Assembly: GCA_000169075.1 (NCBI GenBank)
Contig: AAVT01000010.1
Span: forward strand, 1-64,000
Origin: a marine gamma proteobacterium HTCC2143
Lineage (GTDB): Bacteria > Pseudomonadota > Gammaproteobacteria > Pseudomonadales > Dasaniaceae
Length of the DNA stretch: 64,000 nt
Reading direction: 5' to 3'
Part shown: piece by piece, positions 8,736 to 18,363 of the stretch
Numbering within the stretch: the stretch's first letter is position 1
Layout: every line of letters begins with the position of its first letter
Position numbers and translations under genes: made by a program
The notes under the pieces: generated by a model
Databases searched by the model: none
What the model saw: the letters and a program-made list of their open reading frames with translations, nothing else
What the model was told of the DNA's origin: nothing

Positions 8736-10172
8736 CTAATGGTGTTGCTTTGGACTAATCGGGCCACGTTTTAACGCCGTCACGTTCGGGGCAACTACCG
8801 CAGGACTGGGCCCGTCGGCACCTACCTCGGACACCGCGACAACCTCTGTCAATTGATGCTGCCGCCTGGATATCCACTGCCTTTCAAGTCCCAGCGGGAT
8901 GAAAATCAACAAATCATAGCAGCTAGTGAGTAGCCGTCCCGCATGTATAAACAGTGATGCCGCAAGTCGAAAGAGCAATGCACTAACCTGCATCAGAATC
9001 TGCAATACGCCGCCTATCACTGGCCGCACCGTATGCAACAAGTGCTCTAGCGGAATGATAACCAGCGTCAAGACCAATGGCATCACCACACCGATAGCCA
9101 CCATCAACCCGGTCGAAACACCCGATGCCGCAGAAGTGGCGACTATCGGAGAGCTAAGTAGGGCTAAAACTTCTATCGCAGCGAGTGCTAATAGCAAACT
9201 ACCCCCCGTCAATATCATTGCCTGACGACCACGGCGCGTCATGGCTGAGACCAAGGGGAAAAGGTGCGTAATACGCAACCCCTCCGACACCATTGTTGCT
9301 GCAATCAGTGTTGTGGCGATGTGTAATCCAACCACGACTTCGGCAAATGAGACACCGCCAACGATTGCCGGAGACGGCATCAAAGATAGCGCAGGCTGCG
9401 TCAACAGTTGCCAGTTAATCGCGGCGGCACCCACACCCACAAGAACAAAACACAAAGAGGACACAAACCGAATTAACATTGATGACATGACGCCCTGACC
9501 GGACCCCGCTGTCAGCATTTCAAATTGACTCATATGCTGATCAACCTGACGTAAACGCAGACGTAATACCTCTATATTATTGTCAATGTGATGCAGCATT
9601 TTGCTCAGCTTACGCCAGTGAGGCCGCAGCCGTGTTAGCACTTTATGACGCGAAGACACCGTCCAGCGATGCTCTCTGAGTGCATCTCGATGATGGTTTT
9701 GCACCGTCTGATGCATATCTTCAAGAATCTTGCCTACCATCTCAGTATTGCGTTCATCGTTTTGTAATCTCGCAATGGCATCAACCGCCGAAACCCACTC
9801 TGGGGAAACTTCAGGAACCTTTGCACTGTCAATATAGTCTTCGTCGATGACAACTAACTGGCGATTAATGGATGCCGACAGCTTCTGATAATTGGCAAGA
9901 TCACGCTCTACCAACTTCTCAATCCGCATAAAACGGCGTTCGAGCTGACGCTCCATTAATGCCTCAACCAGCGTTTTGGTCAATTCGTGATTGCGCAGAC
10001 GGATACGTTGCGCCGACCGTAAACAAGCCCGAGACAATAGCCGTGACTGACTATGAAAAAGTCTGGCACTGCGTATTATCAAATCGTGAACGTGCGATCT
10101 GATGAGATACAACAGTACTAGCGACAAAGGTAACCCTATCGTTAACAACAGTATTGGGTAATCTAAGACCAT
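8736..10172 (-). CDS. Multi-pass membrane protein with long cytosolic coiled coil
   Basis: A 478-residue protein of unknown function. The start is placed at the ATG at 10172, preceded by GAGGGC. The frame stays open for 35 more codons upstream without a better ribosome site. Residues 1-25 form a membrane anchor. About 30-240 is rich in Arg, Leu and Glu and probably helical or coiled coil (RRFMRIEKLVERDLANYQ). Three or four hydrophobic helices follow, then a hydrophilic tail. I recognise no family. It neighbours the flagellar regulator genes but there is no evidence that it is flagellar. It has its own promoter region and converges on the lipoprotein gene. Confidence 0.6.
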   Translation of the reverse strand: MVLDYPILLLTIGLPLSLVLLYLIRSHVHDLIIRSARLFHSQSRLLSRACLRSAQRIRLRNHELTKTLVEALMERQLERRFMRIEKLVERDLANYQKLSASINRQLVVIDEDYIDSAKVPEVSPEWVSAVDAIARLQNDERNTEMVGKILEDMHQTVQNHHRDALREHRWTVSSRHKVLTRLRPHWRKLSKMLHHIDNNIEVLRLRLRQVDQHMSQFEMLTAGSGQGVMSSMLIRFVSSLCFVLVGVGAAAINWQLLTQPALSLMPSPAIVGGVSFAEVVVGLHIATTLIAATMVSEGLRITHLFPLVSAMTRRGRQAMILTGGSLLLALAAIEVLALLSSPIVATSAASGVSTGLMVAIGVVMPLVLTLVIIPLEHLLHTVRPVIGGVLQILMQVSALLFRLAASLFIHAGRLLTSCYDLLIFIPLGLERQWISRRQHQLTEVVAVSEVGADGPSPAVVAPNVTALKRGPISPKQHH

Positions 10173-10490
10173 TATGCCCTCTTTTTCTGAGTCGAAATTG
10201 CGTTCATCAAACACCAGCCTCTGTTGTACCACGACAGGCCGACGACACCAATAAAATATAACGGTGATGATCCACATTTTTCTAATCCGTTGTTAATGAC
10301 TCCGAACTGATTAACGTATCGGCTCAAAAAATCGACTCAGCATGTGAAATATTTCCAACAATGGATTAAAAACTCGAAAAAACTGGCAATTGGTCAAAAT
10401 AACAACTAAATAAGGAGTAGAAAATAATAATTGACCCTGGCTTTATACCCGCCGGGTGTCAACATTCTTAATAAAGGTTGCAGTTAACGA

Positions 10491-10961
10491 ATGAGCATTA
10501 ACCCAGCGGACTTAGCAACCCATATCATAAAACCCACTCTTGACTATCTGGGTGTTCAGTCAGGAGCCGCAGAGAAGCTACTGTTGGGAACCGTTGCTCA
10601 AGCATCGAATTTTGATCCATTCAGCGAACAACATCATGGCATTGGTATTTTTCAGATTACGTCAAAGGGACATCGACAAGCCTGGGATAGCTATCTAGCG
10701 TTTAGACCTGATTTGGCTAGCAAAGTACGCGGCCTCGCAAGTCAGCACCAATTCCTAAGAGAGCCTGATCAAGAACTTAAGAGCAATCTCGCTTACAGCA
10801 CGGCTATTGCCTGGATCATCTATCTACAGTCTGATCTGCAACTGCCTGCAGCGGACGATGTTGACGGTCTCAGTCAGTTCTGGTCAGCGCATTTTTGCCA
10901 TCGTGAACAACGCCAGGCTGAAGATTTTGCTCGCTGGATTAGCGAACACGTCGCCGCCTAA
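10491..10961 (+). CDS. Phage-type lysozyme-like protein, catalytic Glu apparently lost
   Basis: A 156-residue protein whose layout matches a family seen in phage virion and tail genes: LDYLGVQSGAAEKLLLGT (16-33), GIGIFQI (50-56), NLAYSTAIAW and LPAADDVDGL. From memory that family has a GTAAQES motif, where the Glu resembles the ESxF catalytic Glu of lytic transglycosylases. Here the motif reads GTVAQAS, with Ala38 at the Glu position. There is no signal peptide. The gene is single, between the membrane-protein gene and convergent flrC, with no other phage genes nearby. It may be a domesticated, non-enzymatic peptidoglycan-binding protein or a decaying relic. The fold is moderately sure; the loss of activity is inferred. 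Confidence 0.6.
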   Translation: MSINPADLATHIIKPTLDYLGVQSGAAEKLLLGTVAQASNFDPFSEQHHGIGIFQITSKGHRQAWDSYLAFRPDLASKVRGLASQHQFLREPDQELKSNLAYSTAIAWIIYLQSDLQLPAADDVDGLSQFWSAHFCHREQRQAEDFARWISEHVAA

Positions 10962-10973
10962 GCTGCCCCAGTA

Positions 10974-12395
10974 TCAGGCACTCTGTAAAACGCTTTCCAC
11001 GCTCATACCCATATCCCGCATACGAGCCAGCTTGTATCTGAGCGTACGTGGACTGATGCCCAATTTTTCTGCTGCGTTCTTGCGCGAGCCTCCTTCAATT
11101 CTGAGGGTATCGGCAATAATTTCAAACTCTCGGCGCTGTAAATCCACACCTAACAGGCTACCTACCTCCTGTTCACTATCAGCTGGCTCAGCTATTTCTA
11201 GCGATGGCAAGGACAATGCGGCATCTGCCGAACTCGCACTATCGGTACTAAAGGGATCCAGTCGCAGGTGAAAATCAGAAACCACATTACCGGGCTGCAT
11301 AATAAGTGCGCGCTGCATCACGTTGTCCAATTCTCTGACATTACCCGGCCACAAATGCGCTTTTAACGCGGCTATTGCAGTGCCATCCAGGTCTACCGGA
11401 GTACGCCCCATCTTTCTGATATGAAGCTGCAAAATTTTCTTCGCTAACGGCACAATATCCTGTGGCCGTTCGCGCAATGGCTGCCACTGCAGAGGAAATA
11501 CGCTCAAACGATAATACAAATCTTCGCGAAAACGGCCCGCCTTAACTTCCTCGCCGAGCTGACGGTTGGTTGTTGCAATAATCCGAACATCCAAATCAAT
11601 CACTTTGCGCCCTCCCAAACGTTCAACCTCCCGTTCTTGAATAACCCGCAAAATTTTCGCCTGCAAACCGATATCCATTTCAGAAATCTCGTCAAGCAGC
11701 AATGTGCCACCGCTAGCCTGCTCGAATTTTCCAGGCGCACTGCTATAAGCCCCAGTAAACGCCCCTTTTTCATGCCCAAACAACATGCCTTCCAGCATAT
11801 TTTCAGGAATAGCCGCACAATTAATGGCAACAAAGGGCTGCTTAGCACGGTTTGATTGCTGATGAATATATCGGGCCAACACCTCCTTACCTGTCCCCGA
11901 CTCGCCGCAAATCAGTACGGTCGAATCAGTCTCCGCGACGCGTTTGGCCAGCTGCAAAAGTTGCAAACTGACAGGATCAACAGCCACTGGCTGATCATTT
12001 TCACCGGCATTCGCTGAAGTCACATAGCGACTGATGGTCTCTACCAATAATTGAGGTTTGAAAGGTTTGACCAAATAATCCACGGCGCCATTTCGAATGG
12101 CTTCCACTGACGCACTAATACTGGCGTAAGCGGTAACCAACAATACCGGTAATTGTGGGTATAAAGTTCTTATCTCTTTCAGCAGTCCAAGCCCGTCCAT
12201 TGCCCCCATATTGATGTCCGACACCACCATATCGAGTGCATAATTTGGCATAATTTTTAATGCGGCTTCTGCACAGTCGGCCTGAACAACTTCACAACCA
12301 GCAATCTCCAACGTATCGACCAATGCCTCACGCAAATCAAGGTCGTCTTCAACAACTAGTATGGTCGCCGCTAGTTTGATCGGGGCAGCACTCAT
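10974..12395 (-). CDS. flrC: FlrC/FleR sigma54-dependent flagellar response regulator
   Basis: A 473-residue NtrC-type activator. The receiver domain (about 10-125) has phospho-acceptor Asp60 and Lys110. The AAA+ domain has Walker A GESGTGK (164-170) and the sigma54-contact loop GAFTGA (211-216). A Fis-type HTH (NAAEKLGISPRTLRYKL) lies at about 436-462. In Vibrio and Pseudomonas the FlrB/FleS-phosphorylated form activates class III genes (hook, rod, basal body). The start overlaps the flrB stop (ATGA), indicating coupling. Its likely targets are the sigma54 sites found here before flgB, flgF, fliD and flgA. fleR is the Pseudomonas name. Confidence 0.92.
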   Translation of the reverse strand: MSAAPIKLAATILVVEDDLDLREALVDTLEIAGCEVVQADCAEAALKIMPNYALDMVVSDINMGAMDGLGLLKEIRTLYPQLPVLLVTAYASISASVEAIRNGAVDYLVKPFKPQLLVETISRYVTSANAGENDQPVAVDPVSLQLLQLAKRVAETDSTVLICGESGTGKEVLARYIHQQSNRAKQPFVAINCAAIPENMLEGMLFGHEKGAFTGAYSSAPGKFEQASGGTLLLDEISEMDIGLQAKILRVIQEREVERLGGRKVIDLDVRIIATTNRQLGEEVKAGRFREDLYYRLSVFPLQWQPLRERPQDIVPLAKKILQLHIRKMGRTPVDLDGTAIAALKAHLWPGNVRELDNVMQRALIMQPGNVVSDFHLRLDPFSTDSASSADAALSLPSLEIAEPADSEQEVGSLLGVDLQRREFEIIADTLRIEGGSRKNAAEKLGISPRTLRYKLARMRDMGMSVESVLQSA

Positions 12396-13690
12396 AAGCT
12401 TTGACTCCCTGGTTCGACTGACACGGTGACCGCTGATGCTGCTGACATCAGTACCGGTAACGTTAAAATAGCGACCGTGCCAACGCCTGACTCGGAGCGT
12501 ATTTCAAACTCTCCCTGGTGCGCTTGAGTGACCGCTCTTACCACGGCTAAACCGAGGCCTGTACCTTGCGGCTTAGTGGTAAAAAACGGCTCCTGCAAAC
12601 TCTTCAATATCTTGTTGTCAAAGCCGGGGCCGTTATCGACGATCATCAGTTGTAACTGAGAATCACCGATAATTGAGGCAGTGATGGTTATCTCGACACT
12701 GGATGGACGCGATTGGATCGCATTAGTCACCAGATTCATCAATGCACCCACCATGGTGTCTCGGTTACATTGAATCGTTGTGGCTGCACAGCTGTTGTTA
12801 ATGATGCATGTCGCTTGACTGCTACTGACCGATACCTCCATTGCCGCCTCCAAGGCGGAAAACAGTTCCTCAACAGTAATGGTATCGGTTTGCTTAACGT
12901 CACCTTTCACAAACAACAGCATGTCTTTGACTTGTTGGTCTAGGTGATTGAGTCGAGACAACACCTTGTCAGAGAAACGCTGGCTTTGTTCCGGGGTCAA
13001 ATCAGAGTCACATAGATGGCCCGCATACAGCATTGCTGCCGACAGCGGTGTGCGAATCTGATGAGCCAGTGATGACATCATACGTCCCATTTCAGACAGA
13101 CGCCGATGACGGTCAAGGCGATGCTGCAGTTCCCGTGTTTCAGTCAGATCGGTCAGCAAGATTAGCTGACCGGATTCACCGTTCATTGAGCGCGTGACCA
13201 TGCTGATCCGACGTCCATCCTTTAACGAAATCTCATGGCCATCGTCCACTTGAGGCGCAAAGGAACGTTTGATCACCGTGCGCCAAATTTCACCGAGTAA
13301 CGGCTCACCCAAGAAGTCTTCAGCGGCGGGATTACACTGGGTAACACGGCCGCGACTGTCTAGTACCACCACACCCGCCGGCATAATATTGAGTAAATTT
13401 TCAAGCCGATTAGTGACCTGCTCCTTCTCTTTTAACTCTTGCAGACGTTGTTCAGCAACGACATGCAGTTCGTTATTCAGCGAGCCCACCTGCTCTTCCA
13501 TATCGTGGTAAGTTTCTGCCAGCTGGGCTGACATACTGTTGAAGACCTCGAAGGCGGTCATTAACTCTTCGCGATCGCGAATAGGCCTGACGTTATCCGA
13601 CAGCAAAGGGTTCGAACCACTCAATAGCTCTTGAGCAGAATTAGACACCGAGGTCGGAGAATGACTGTTTTCCACTACAGGACTGGGCAT
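12392..13690 (-). CDS. flrB: FlrB/FleS flagellar histidine kinase
   Basis: A cytosolic sensor kinase of 432 residues from the ATG at 13690. A GTG at 13717 would add 9 residues but lacks a ribosome site, while GAGAGAGAG precedes the ATG. Numbered from the GTG, a coiled coil (62-105) is followed by a PAS domain (105-195). The kinase core has phospho-acceptor His219 in LAHQIRTPL, and the ATPase domain has DNGPGF and GTGLGLAVV. It phosphorylates FlrC in the known pathway. It lacks transmembrane helices, as is normal for FlrB/FleS, which are thought to sense basal-body assembly. A strong sigma54 promoter lies just upstream. Confidence 0.92.
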   Translation of the reverse strand: MPSPVVENSHSPTSVSNSAQELLSGSNPLLSDNVRPIRDREELMTAFEVFNSMSAQLAETYHDMEEQVGSLNNELHVVAEQRLQELKEKEQVTNRLENLLNIMPAGVVVLDSRGRVTQCNPAAEDFLGEPLLGEIWRTVIKRSFAPQVDDGHEISLKDGRRISMVTRSMNGESGQLILLTDLTETRELQHRLDRHRRLSEMGRMMSSLAHQIRTPLSAAMLYAGHLCDSDLTPEQSQRFSDKVLSRLNHLDQQVKDMLLFVKGDVKQTDTITVEELFSALEAAMEVSVSSSQATCIINNSCAATTIQCNRDTMVGALMNLVTNAIQSRPSSVEITITASIIGDSQLQLMIVDNGPGFDNKILKSLQEPFFTTKPQGTGLGLAVVRAVTQAHQGEFEIRSESGVGTVAILTLPVLMSAASAVTVSVEPGSQSL

Positions 13691-13752
13691 AGGGCTCTCT
13701 CTCAAGTGTTGAGTCACATTATTGACTCGCGAAAAGCATTTCAGAGAGATAC

Positions 13753-13768
13753 TGCAAGCACCGTGCCG
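13753..13768 (-). promoter_or_regulatory. sigma54 promoter of flrBC
   Basis: Read on the minus strand the site is CGGCACGGTGCTTGCA: the -24 GG and -12 GC are separated by exactly 10 bases and both boxes are near consensus. The predicted transcription start is about 13742, roughly 50 nt before the flrB ATG. FlrA, encoded just upstream, is the expected activator. Confidence 0.85.
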
Positions 13769-13852
13769 ATTTATTTATTGTATTTAAATCAACGGCTTAT
13801 GACTTTACTGAACGATAAAAGTCAATGAATTGGCATATGAGAGGACCTATCG

Positions 13853-15301
13853 CTACTTGCGATGCAGGTCATATTTGCGCATTTTTTCAACCAGTGTGGT
13901 ACGACGGATTTTTAATTTTTCAGCGGCGCGAGCAACAATACCGACACTATCGTCCAGCGCCTGCTGGATAAGGTTGCGCTCCAAGTTAGTTAAATATTCC
14001 TTCAAATCTATGCCATTGACCGGCAGCAACGCTGTGTCGTCCATATTAGCAATGGTCGGCAAACCCTCGCTGCTGGCGGACTCAGGGATAATTAAGTCTT
14101 CATCAGCCTCTTCAACATGCCGGAATTTTTTCGGTAGTTCCTGTACTCCCACCACACCATAAGGCTGAAGAATGGCCATCCGTTCAACCAAATTGGCCAA
14201 TTCCCTGACATTACCGGCCCATTCGTGCCGACAGAGCGACATAATCGCCGCCGAATTAAACCGGATAGAGCCGCGCTTCTCGTTTTCCATCCGCGTTACC
14301 AATTCATTTAATAGCAGCGGGATATCTTCGACGCGCTCTCTGAGGGCCGGCATTTCGATCGGGAACACATTGAGCCGGTAATATAAGTCTTCCCTGAAAC
14401 CACCTTCTCGTATCATGTCATCTAGGTCGCGATGCGTTGCAGTGACAATACGTACATCTGTCTGAATGGTTTTGTTGCCACCCACTCGCTCATAGTTCCG
14501 TTCCTGCAACACCCGCAGTATTTTAACCTGCATGTCTAGGGGCATATCGCCAATTTCATCAAGAAACAGGGTGCCGCCCTGTGCCATCTCGAAGCGCCCA
14601 GCGCGACTGGTTATGGCCCCGGTAAAAGCACCTTTTTCATGCCCAAACAGCTCACTTTCCAGCAATTCCCGGGGAATTGCTCCGCAATTTACCGGCACAA
14701 AGGGCATATCACGGCGACTAGAATTGTAGTGCAGTGTTCTAGCAACCACCTCTTTGCCGGTTCCTGATTCACCGGTGATTAAAACGGTAATATCTTTGTC
14801 GGCAACCTGCGCTATCATCTCCCGGACTTTTTGTAACTCTCGGCTGGTGCCTACTAAACTGCGAAATAACTGCACATCACGCTGGCGCAAGCGTCCGGCT
14901 TTGATATCGTATTGTTCACGATAAACCTGAGCGCGATGTATCGAGTCCATAAATTTATTGTAACTCGGCGGAAACTCCAACTGTGCGATGACTTTGTGCT
15001 GTAAATCAGCATCGGTAACGTCATCAAGATGATGATCACCAATAAGAATGATGGGGCAGGAAGGATCCCACTCCTGCGCTTCCAGCAACCGAGACTCTAG
15101 GCTCAAGCCGTCGCACTGCCCAAATACCAACGTTTTAATCTGCCGCGTATTTTCCCGCGAGCCTGCAGAAGCGAGCAGCTCAGACCATTCGCCGGAGGAA
15201 AAAGTCATCGGGTTTTCACCCAAAAAATGCAAAATGACCCCAGCATCATGCCGACGCTGGTCATTGTCATCAATAACAAGAATGTTGTTTTCTTCCCACA
15301 T
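13853..15301 (-). CDS. flrA: FlrA/FleQ master flagellar regulator
   Basis: A 482-residue sigma54 activator heading the flagellar cascade. The N-terminal FleQ-type receiver (1-125) lacks a normal phospho-acceptor site (TLVFGQCDG), as is usual in this family. The AAA+ domain has GESGTGK (177-183) and GAFTGA (224-229), and [21 protein letters not shown] is typical of FleQ. The C-terminal Fis HTH is [18 protein letters not shown]. FleQ also binds c-di-GMP through its AAA+ region and is antagonised by FleN. Both a FleN-like protein and c-di-GMP enzymes are encoded within 12 kb. It precedes flrBC on the same strand, but that pair has its own promoter. Confidence 0.93.
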   Translation of the reverse strand: MWEENNILVIDDNDQRRHDAGVILHFLGENPMTFSSGEWSELLASAGSRENTRQIKTLVFGQCDGLSLESRLLEAQEWDPSCPIILIGDHHLDDVTDADLQHKVIAQLEFPPSYNKFMDSIHRAQVYREQYDIKAGRLRQRDVQLFRSLVGTSRELQKVREMIAQVADKDITVLITGESGTGKEVVARTLHYNSSRRDMPFVPVNCGAIPRELLESELFGHEKGAFTGAITSRAGRFEMAQGGTLFLDEIGDMPLDMQVKILRVLQERNYERVGGNKTIQTDVRIVTATHRDLDDMIREGGFREDLYYRLNVFPIEMPALRERVEDIPLLLNELVTRMENEKRGSIRFNSAAIMSLCRHEWAGNVRELANLVERMAILQPYGVVGVQELPKKFRHVEEADEDLIIPESASSEGLPTIANMDDTALLPVNGIDLKEYLTNLERNLIQQALDDSVGIVARAAEKLKIRRTTLVEKMRKYDLHRK

Positions 15302-15479
15302 TGCCGTCCGGCCCCATTAACCCATCGTTGTCCGTCGTAACCACTACCAGCCAATCGTTTTTTTGACTATATAAGCGGGCAAAATTTTAACGGCATGTTG
15401 ACGTATTATCACTGATCAGTCAAATTTATGACACACTGCATCGGATCACTATGGAGAAAGGTGTAGATATATTGACGAA

Positions 15480-15520
15480 AGGTCGCTAAAAGCACAAAGA
15501 TCGTGTTTTAGCGCACCTTT
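15480..15520. other. Imperfect inverted repeat between flrA and fliS
   Basis: GGTCGCTAAAAGCAC pairs with GTGTTTTAGCGCACC across a 7-base loop, with one bulge on each arm. No U-tract follows on the plus strand, so this is not a canonical terminator. It could be a processed mRNA 3' end for fliS or an operator near flrA. Function unproven. Confidence 0.35.
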
Positions 15521-15553
15521 CATGCAGCCGCAAGGAGGTGGACTGCTGCGCTA

Positions 15554-15940
15554 TTAGGCAACTTCTGGGGCAATAGTGTCCCAGCCTGACTTGATGGTTT
15601 TCATCAAGCCGACCACCTCATCGATAATGCCTTCATCGTTGTGAAGATTCGCTTCCAGCAAACGACGTTGCATATAACCATATAAGTCATCAAGATTGGC
15701 GGCCATTTCTCCGCCAATGTCTTTATTTAGGCTGTCATCCAAACCGCTAAGAATGGTTATCGCTTTGCCGATAGCCTCACCCTTATCGGCAATCACATTG
15801 CGCTGCATAGCGCCTTTGGCCTCTGCTAAACGCTGCAGAACGCCTTCCATCAGCATTTGAATCAGGCGATGAGGAGATGCTCCCTCTACCCCGCAGTGCG
15901 TATTCACTTGCTGGTATTGTGCTAAGCCTTTATTTAACAT
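15554..15940 (-). CDS. fliS: FliS flagellin export chaperone
   Basis: A 128-residue all-helical protein. It has the FliS N terminus (AQYQQVNT), the conserved SPHRLIQMLMEGVLQRL helix and LDDLYGYMQRRLLEAN. FliS binds the C terminus of flagellin in the cytosol and keeps it unfolded until export. Its length is normal. The gene is minus strand and diverges from fliC. That is unusual, because fliS normally follows fliD on the same strand. A sigma28-type promoter sits about 45 bp upstream, so it should be coexpressed with fliC. Confidence 0.93.
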   Translation of the reverse strand: MLNKGLAQYQQVNTHCGVEGASPHRLIQMLMEGVLQRLAEAKGAMQRNVIADKGEAIGKAITILSGLDDSLNKDIGGEMAANLDDLYGYMQRRLLEANLHNDEGIIDEVVGLMKTIKSGWDTIAPEVA

Positions 15941-15985
15941 AGAGCCGTATCCTTTAAAGATGTCTTAATTCTCTGATGGTTATAG

Positions 15986-16012
15986 GTATCGGTCAACCCT
16001 CTTATACCTTTA
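15986..16012 (-). promoter_or_regulatory. sigma28 (FliA) promoter of fliS
   Basis: On the minus strand TAAA is followed by 15 bases and ACCGATAC, six of eight matches to GCCGATAA with exact spacing. Predicted transcription would begin about 40 nt before the fliS ATG. Confidence 0.7.
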
Positions 16013-16145
16013 GGCTAATTTAATGAATCATCGGTTTATTTGCGCCAGCGAGCGCAATTAAAGGGTAATTTTTCACAATAGCCACGCTGAAACCCCCGGC
16101 TTACCGGTAAACACCAACTATTAGACCTGGTCCCCAAAAAAAAAC

Positions 16146-16172
16146 TAAAGATAACCACACCAGCGCCGATAG
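16146..16172 (+). promoter_or_regulatory. sigma28 (FliA) promoter of fliC
   Basis: TAAA at 16146-16149, then 15 bases, then GCCGATAG at 16165-16172. This is a near-perfect FliA promoter. The 5' leader to fliC is about 80 nt and contains a strong ribosome site (AGGAGCCAGGAG) before the ATG. Confidence 0.9.
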
Positions 16173-16261
16173 CCTATCTGACAACGAAAAACAGGTGAGT
16201 TTACACCGTAACCAACGCTCCCGAAGGCAATAGCCGCTAAGAGGAGCCAGGAGAACCAGCA

Positions 16262-17749
16262 ATGGCACAAGTTATTAACACAAACATCGCGTCTCTTAGC
16301 GCACAAAACTCGTTAAACAAGTCGCAAAGCAGCTTAGAAACGTCCCTTGAGCGATTATCTTCCGGTTTGCGTATCAATAGCGCCAAGGATGATGCCGCCG
16401 GGCTTGCAATTGTCGATCGAATGACTTCTCAGATTCGGGGCCTAAACCAAGCTGTACGTAATGCCAATGATGGCTTGTCTGTGTCACAGACCGCCGAAGG
16501 CGCGTTGCAGGAGTCTTCTAATATTATGCAGCGTATGCGCGAACTGTCTGTGCAGTCTGCCAATGACTCTAACTCTGCCTCTGATCGCTCCGCCATCCAG
16601 CAGGAAGTCACGCAGCTGCAAAACGAGCTCAACCGCATATCTGAGACCACTACCTATAACGGTAAAAACCTGCTCGACGGAAGTTTCGCCTCTCAATCAT
16701 TTCAGGTGGGCGCCAATGCTAATGAAACCATTGAAGTTAGTATCACTAGCGCTAGCGCAAAGGTTCTAGGATCACAATCGGCTACTACGGCGCAAAACAT
16801 TGGAACTGCCGCCGTCGGCGCCCTCACCGCACCTGCAGCAAATGGAGTCGTTGATAGCGATATCACCATTACTGGTGCACTCGGTGCCGGTACAGCAGAT
16901 TATGCCGCAGGAGCCACCGCGAGTGAAATAGCCGCCCTTGTGAATGGCCAAACCACTAACACGGGTGTTACTGCCACAGCGGCAAACTCTGTAAGTTTAA
17001 CCAGCTTTACAACAGGAACGCTATCATTCACGCTATCCAGCACAGATGGCTCCAACGTTACTCAAGGGACCGCCGCAAATGTTAGTGCCACCGTGACGTC
17101 TGCAACTGATCTTACGGCTCTTAGAAACGACATCAATGAAAGCACTGCGTCAACGGGTATTACGGCAACAATTAATGCCGCGGGCGATGGCATCGATCTG
17201 ACTAATACTACAGGCGATGATATTGTTATAGAAACTGCCTCAAACGGTGCCGGCGCTAGTGCTAACCCCTTCGTAGTTAATGGCGCAGCGCTTACAGAGG
17301 CGGGTGCCGACAGTATAAGGGTCGCAGGCCAAGTGTCATTTTCTTCTTCAGGTGCCTTTATCCTCGACGCCGCTGCAGCGGAAACCGTATTAGATGTCGC
17401 CATAGTTGCTGCTGCTTCTGTTTCCTCGACGTTGTCGAGTGTTGCCGACATCGATGTTAGCACCCGGGCAGGCGCAAACGATGCTCTGGATGTTCTCGAT
17501 CGAGCGCTGGCAACCATCACTGATAGTCGAGCAGGGCTCGGTGCAATCCAAAACCGACTTGACTCAACGATATCTAATTTGTCGAACATTTCTGAAAATG
17601 TCTCGGCAGCAAGATCTCGAATTGAAGATGCCGACTTTGCGGCGGAAACCGCTGAACTGACTCGTAGTCAGATTCTGCAGCAGGCCGGTATCTCCGTGTT
17701 GTCACAGGCCAATACCCTGCCACAGCAGGTACTTTCGCTTCTTCAGTAA
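16262..17749 (+). CDS. fliC: Flagellin
   Basis: A 495-residue filament protein. The N-terminal D0/D1 region (1-170) has the classic [24 protein letters not shown] and the C-terminal D1/D0 region (about 410-495) ends [14 protein letters not shown]. The middle (about 175-400) is Ala/Thr/Ser/Gly-rich variable D2/D3, exposed on the filament surface. It has few basic residues, as expected for secreted flagellin. A single flagellin copy is seen in this window. It is transcribed from the FliA promoter upstream. A hairpin after the stop may reduce read-through into flaG. Confidence 0.95.
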   Translation: MAQVINTNIASLSAQNSLNKSQSSLETSLERLSSGLRINSAKDDAAGLAIVDRMTSQIRGLNQAVRNANDGLSVSQTAEGALQESSNIMQRMRELSVQSANDSNSASDRSAIQQEVTQLQNELNRISETTTYNGKNLLDGSFASQSFQVGANANETIEVSITSASAKVLGSQSATTAQNIGTAAVGALTAPAANGVVDSDITITGALGAGTADYAAGATASEIAALVNGQTTNTGVTATAANSVSLTSFTTGTLSFTLSSTDGSNVTQGTAANVSATVTSATDLTALRNDINESTASTGITATINAAGDGIDLTNTTGDDIVIETASNGAGASANPFVVNGAALTEAGADSIRVAGQVSFSSSGAFILDAAAAETVLDVAIVAAASVSSTLSSVADIDVSTRAGANDALDVLDRALATITDSRAGLGAIQNRLDSTISNLSNISENVSAARSRIEDADFAAETAELTRSQILQQAGISVLSQANTLPQQVLSLLQ

Positions 17750-17772
17750 ATGAAATAGTAATGGTATCCAAT

Positions 17773-17806
17773 CGCAGCCTTTCAGGTTTTAGCCGAAAAG
17801 GCTGCG
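17773..17806 (+). terminator. Hairpin after fliC
   Basis: CGCAGCCTTT pairs perfectly with AAAGGCTGCG over a 14-base loop. No clean U-tract follows (CTTAAAAG). It is more likely an mRNA-stabilising or attenuating hairpin between fliC and flaG than a full terminator. Confidence 0.55.
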
Positions 17807-17832
17807 CTTAAAAGATACTAAGGTGATCATCC

Positions 17833-18195
17833 ATGATTAACGACACTGTTAACACAGGCCTACAGCAGCCCTCAAGAGTTCGGACGTCCACATCTGCACC
17901 CGCAGACGTCAGCCAACCGAAATTTAGTGGGACAGTAGACCCTGCTGCTCAGCAGTCTGAAAAACCTAAACCTCAGGAACTTCAGGCTGCCGTCAGCAAA
18001 CTCAATGATTATGTTCAAAATGTACAACGAACGTTGTCATTTAGTGTTGAGGAAGTAACTGGCGCAACCGTCGTACAAGTCTTTGATACTGAAACGGATG
18101 AGTTGATTCGACAAATGCCCTCTGAAGAAACGATTAAGTTAGCGGCCTCAATAGCTGAGTTTAGCGCTAGTCTACTAGTGAACGAGCAGGCTTAG
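17833..18195 (+). CDS. flaG: FlaG family protein
   Basis: A 120-residue protein with a disordered N terminus and a C-terminal FlaG domain (about 55-118), including the hallmark LIRQMPSEETIKLA. FlaG proteins influence filament length in Pseudomonas and Campylobacter relatives. The gene sits between fliC and fliD, its usual place in polar-flagellar clusters, and is followed by a strong terminator. Confidence 0.88.
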   Translation: MINDTVNTGLQQPSRVRTSTSAPADVSQPKFSGTVDPAAQQSEKPKPQELQAAVSKLNDYVQNVQRTLSFSVEEVTGATVVQVFDTETDELIRQMPSEETIKLAASIAEFSASLLVNEQA

Positions 18196-18221
18196 CACTT
18201 ACTAAGCAGGCCACGTTACCC

Positions 18222-18250
18222 AAGGGAGGCAGTGCCTCCCTTTATTATTT
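18222..18250 (+). terminator. Rho-independent terminator after flaG
   Basis: GGGAGGC-AGT-GCCTCCC hairpin with flanking AA/TT pairing, followed by TTTATTATTT. It ends the fliC-flaG transcript and isolates the fliD unit. Confidence 0.88.
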
Positions 18251-18281
18251 CTACTGCACATTACGGCACACAGTTACTACT

Positions 18282-18298
18282 AGGCATGATTAATGCAG
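18282..18298 (+). promoter_or_regulatory. Candidate sigma54 promoter of fliD
   Basis: AGGCATGATTAATGCAG has GG at 18283-18284 and GC at 18295-18296 with a 10-base gap. It lies 66 bp before the fliD ATG and after the flaG terminator. It is weaker than the other sigma54 sites (AGGCAT/ATGCA), but position and spacing are right. Confidence 0.65.
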
Positions 18299-18363
18299 CA
18301 TTTTCCAGATAGGGCAATAGTGACAAACTACTGGCGAGTGAGTAATAGCAAAGGATAAAACCC

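Noticed and set aside
10974..15301. flrA/flrB/flrC considered as a nitrogen-type NtrBC system
   Set aside because: The FleQ-type receiver, gene order and neighbouring fli/flg genes fit flagellar control better.
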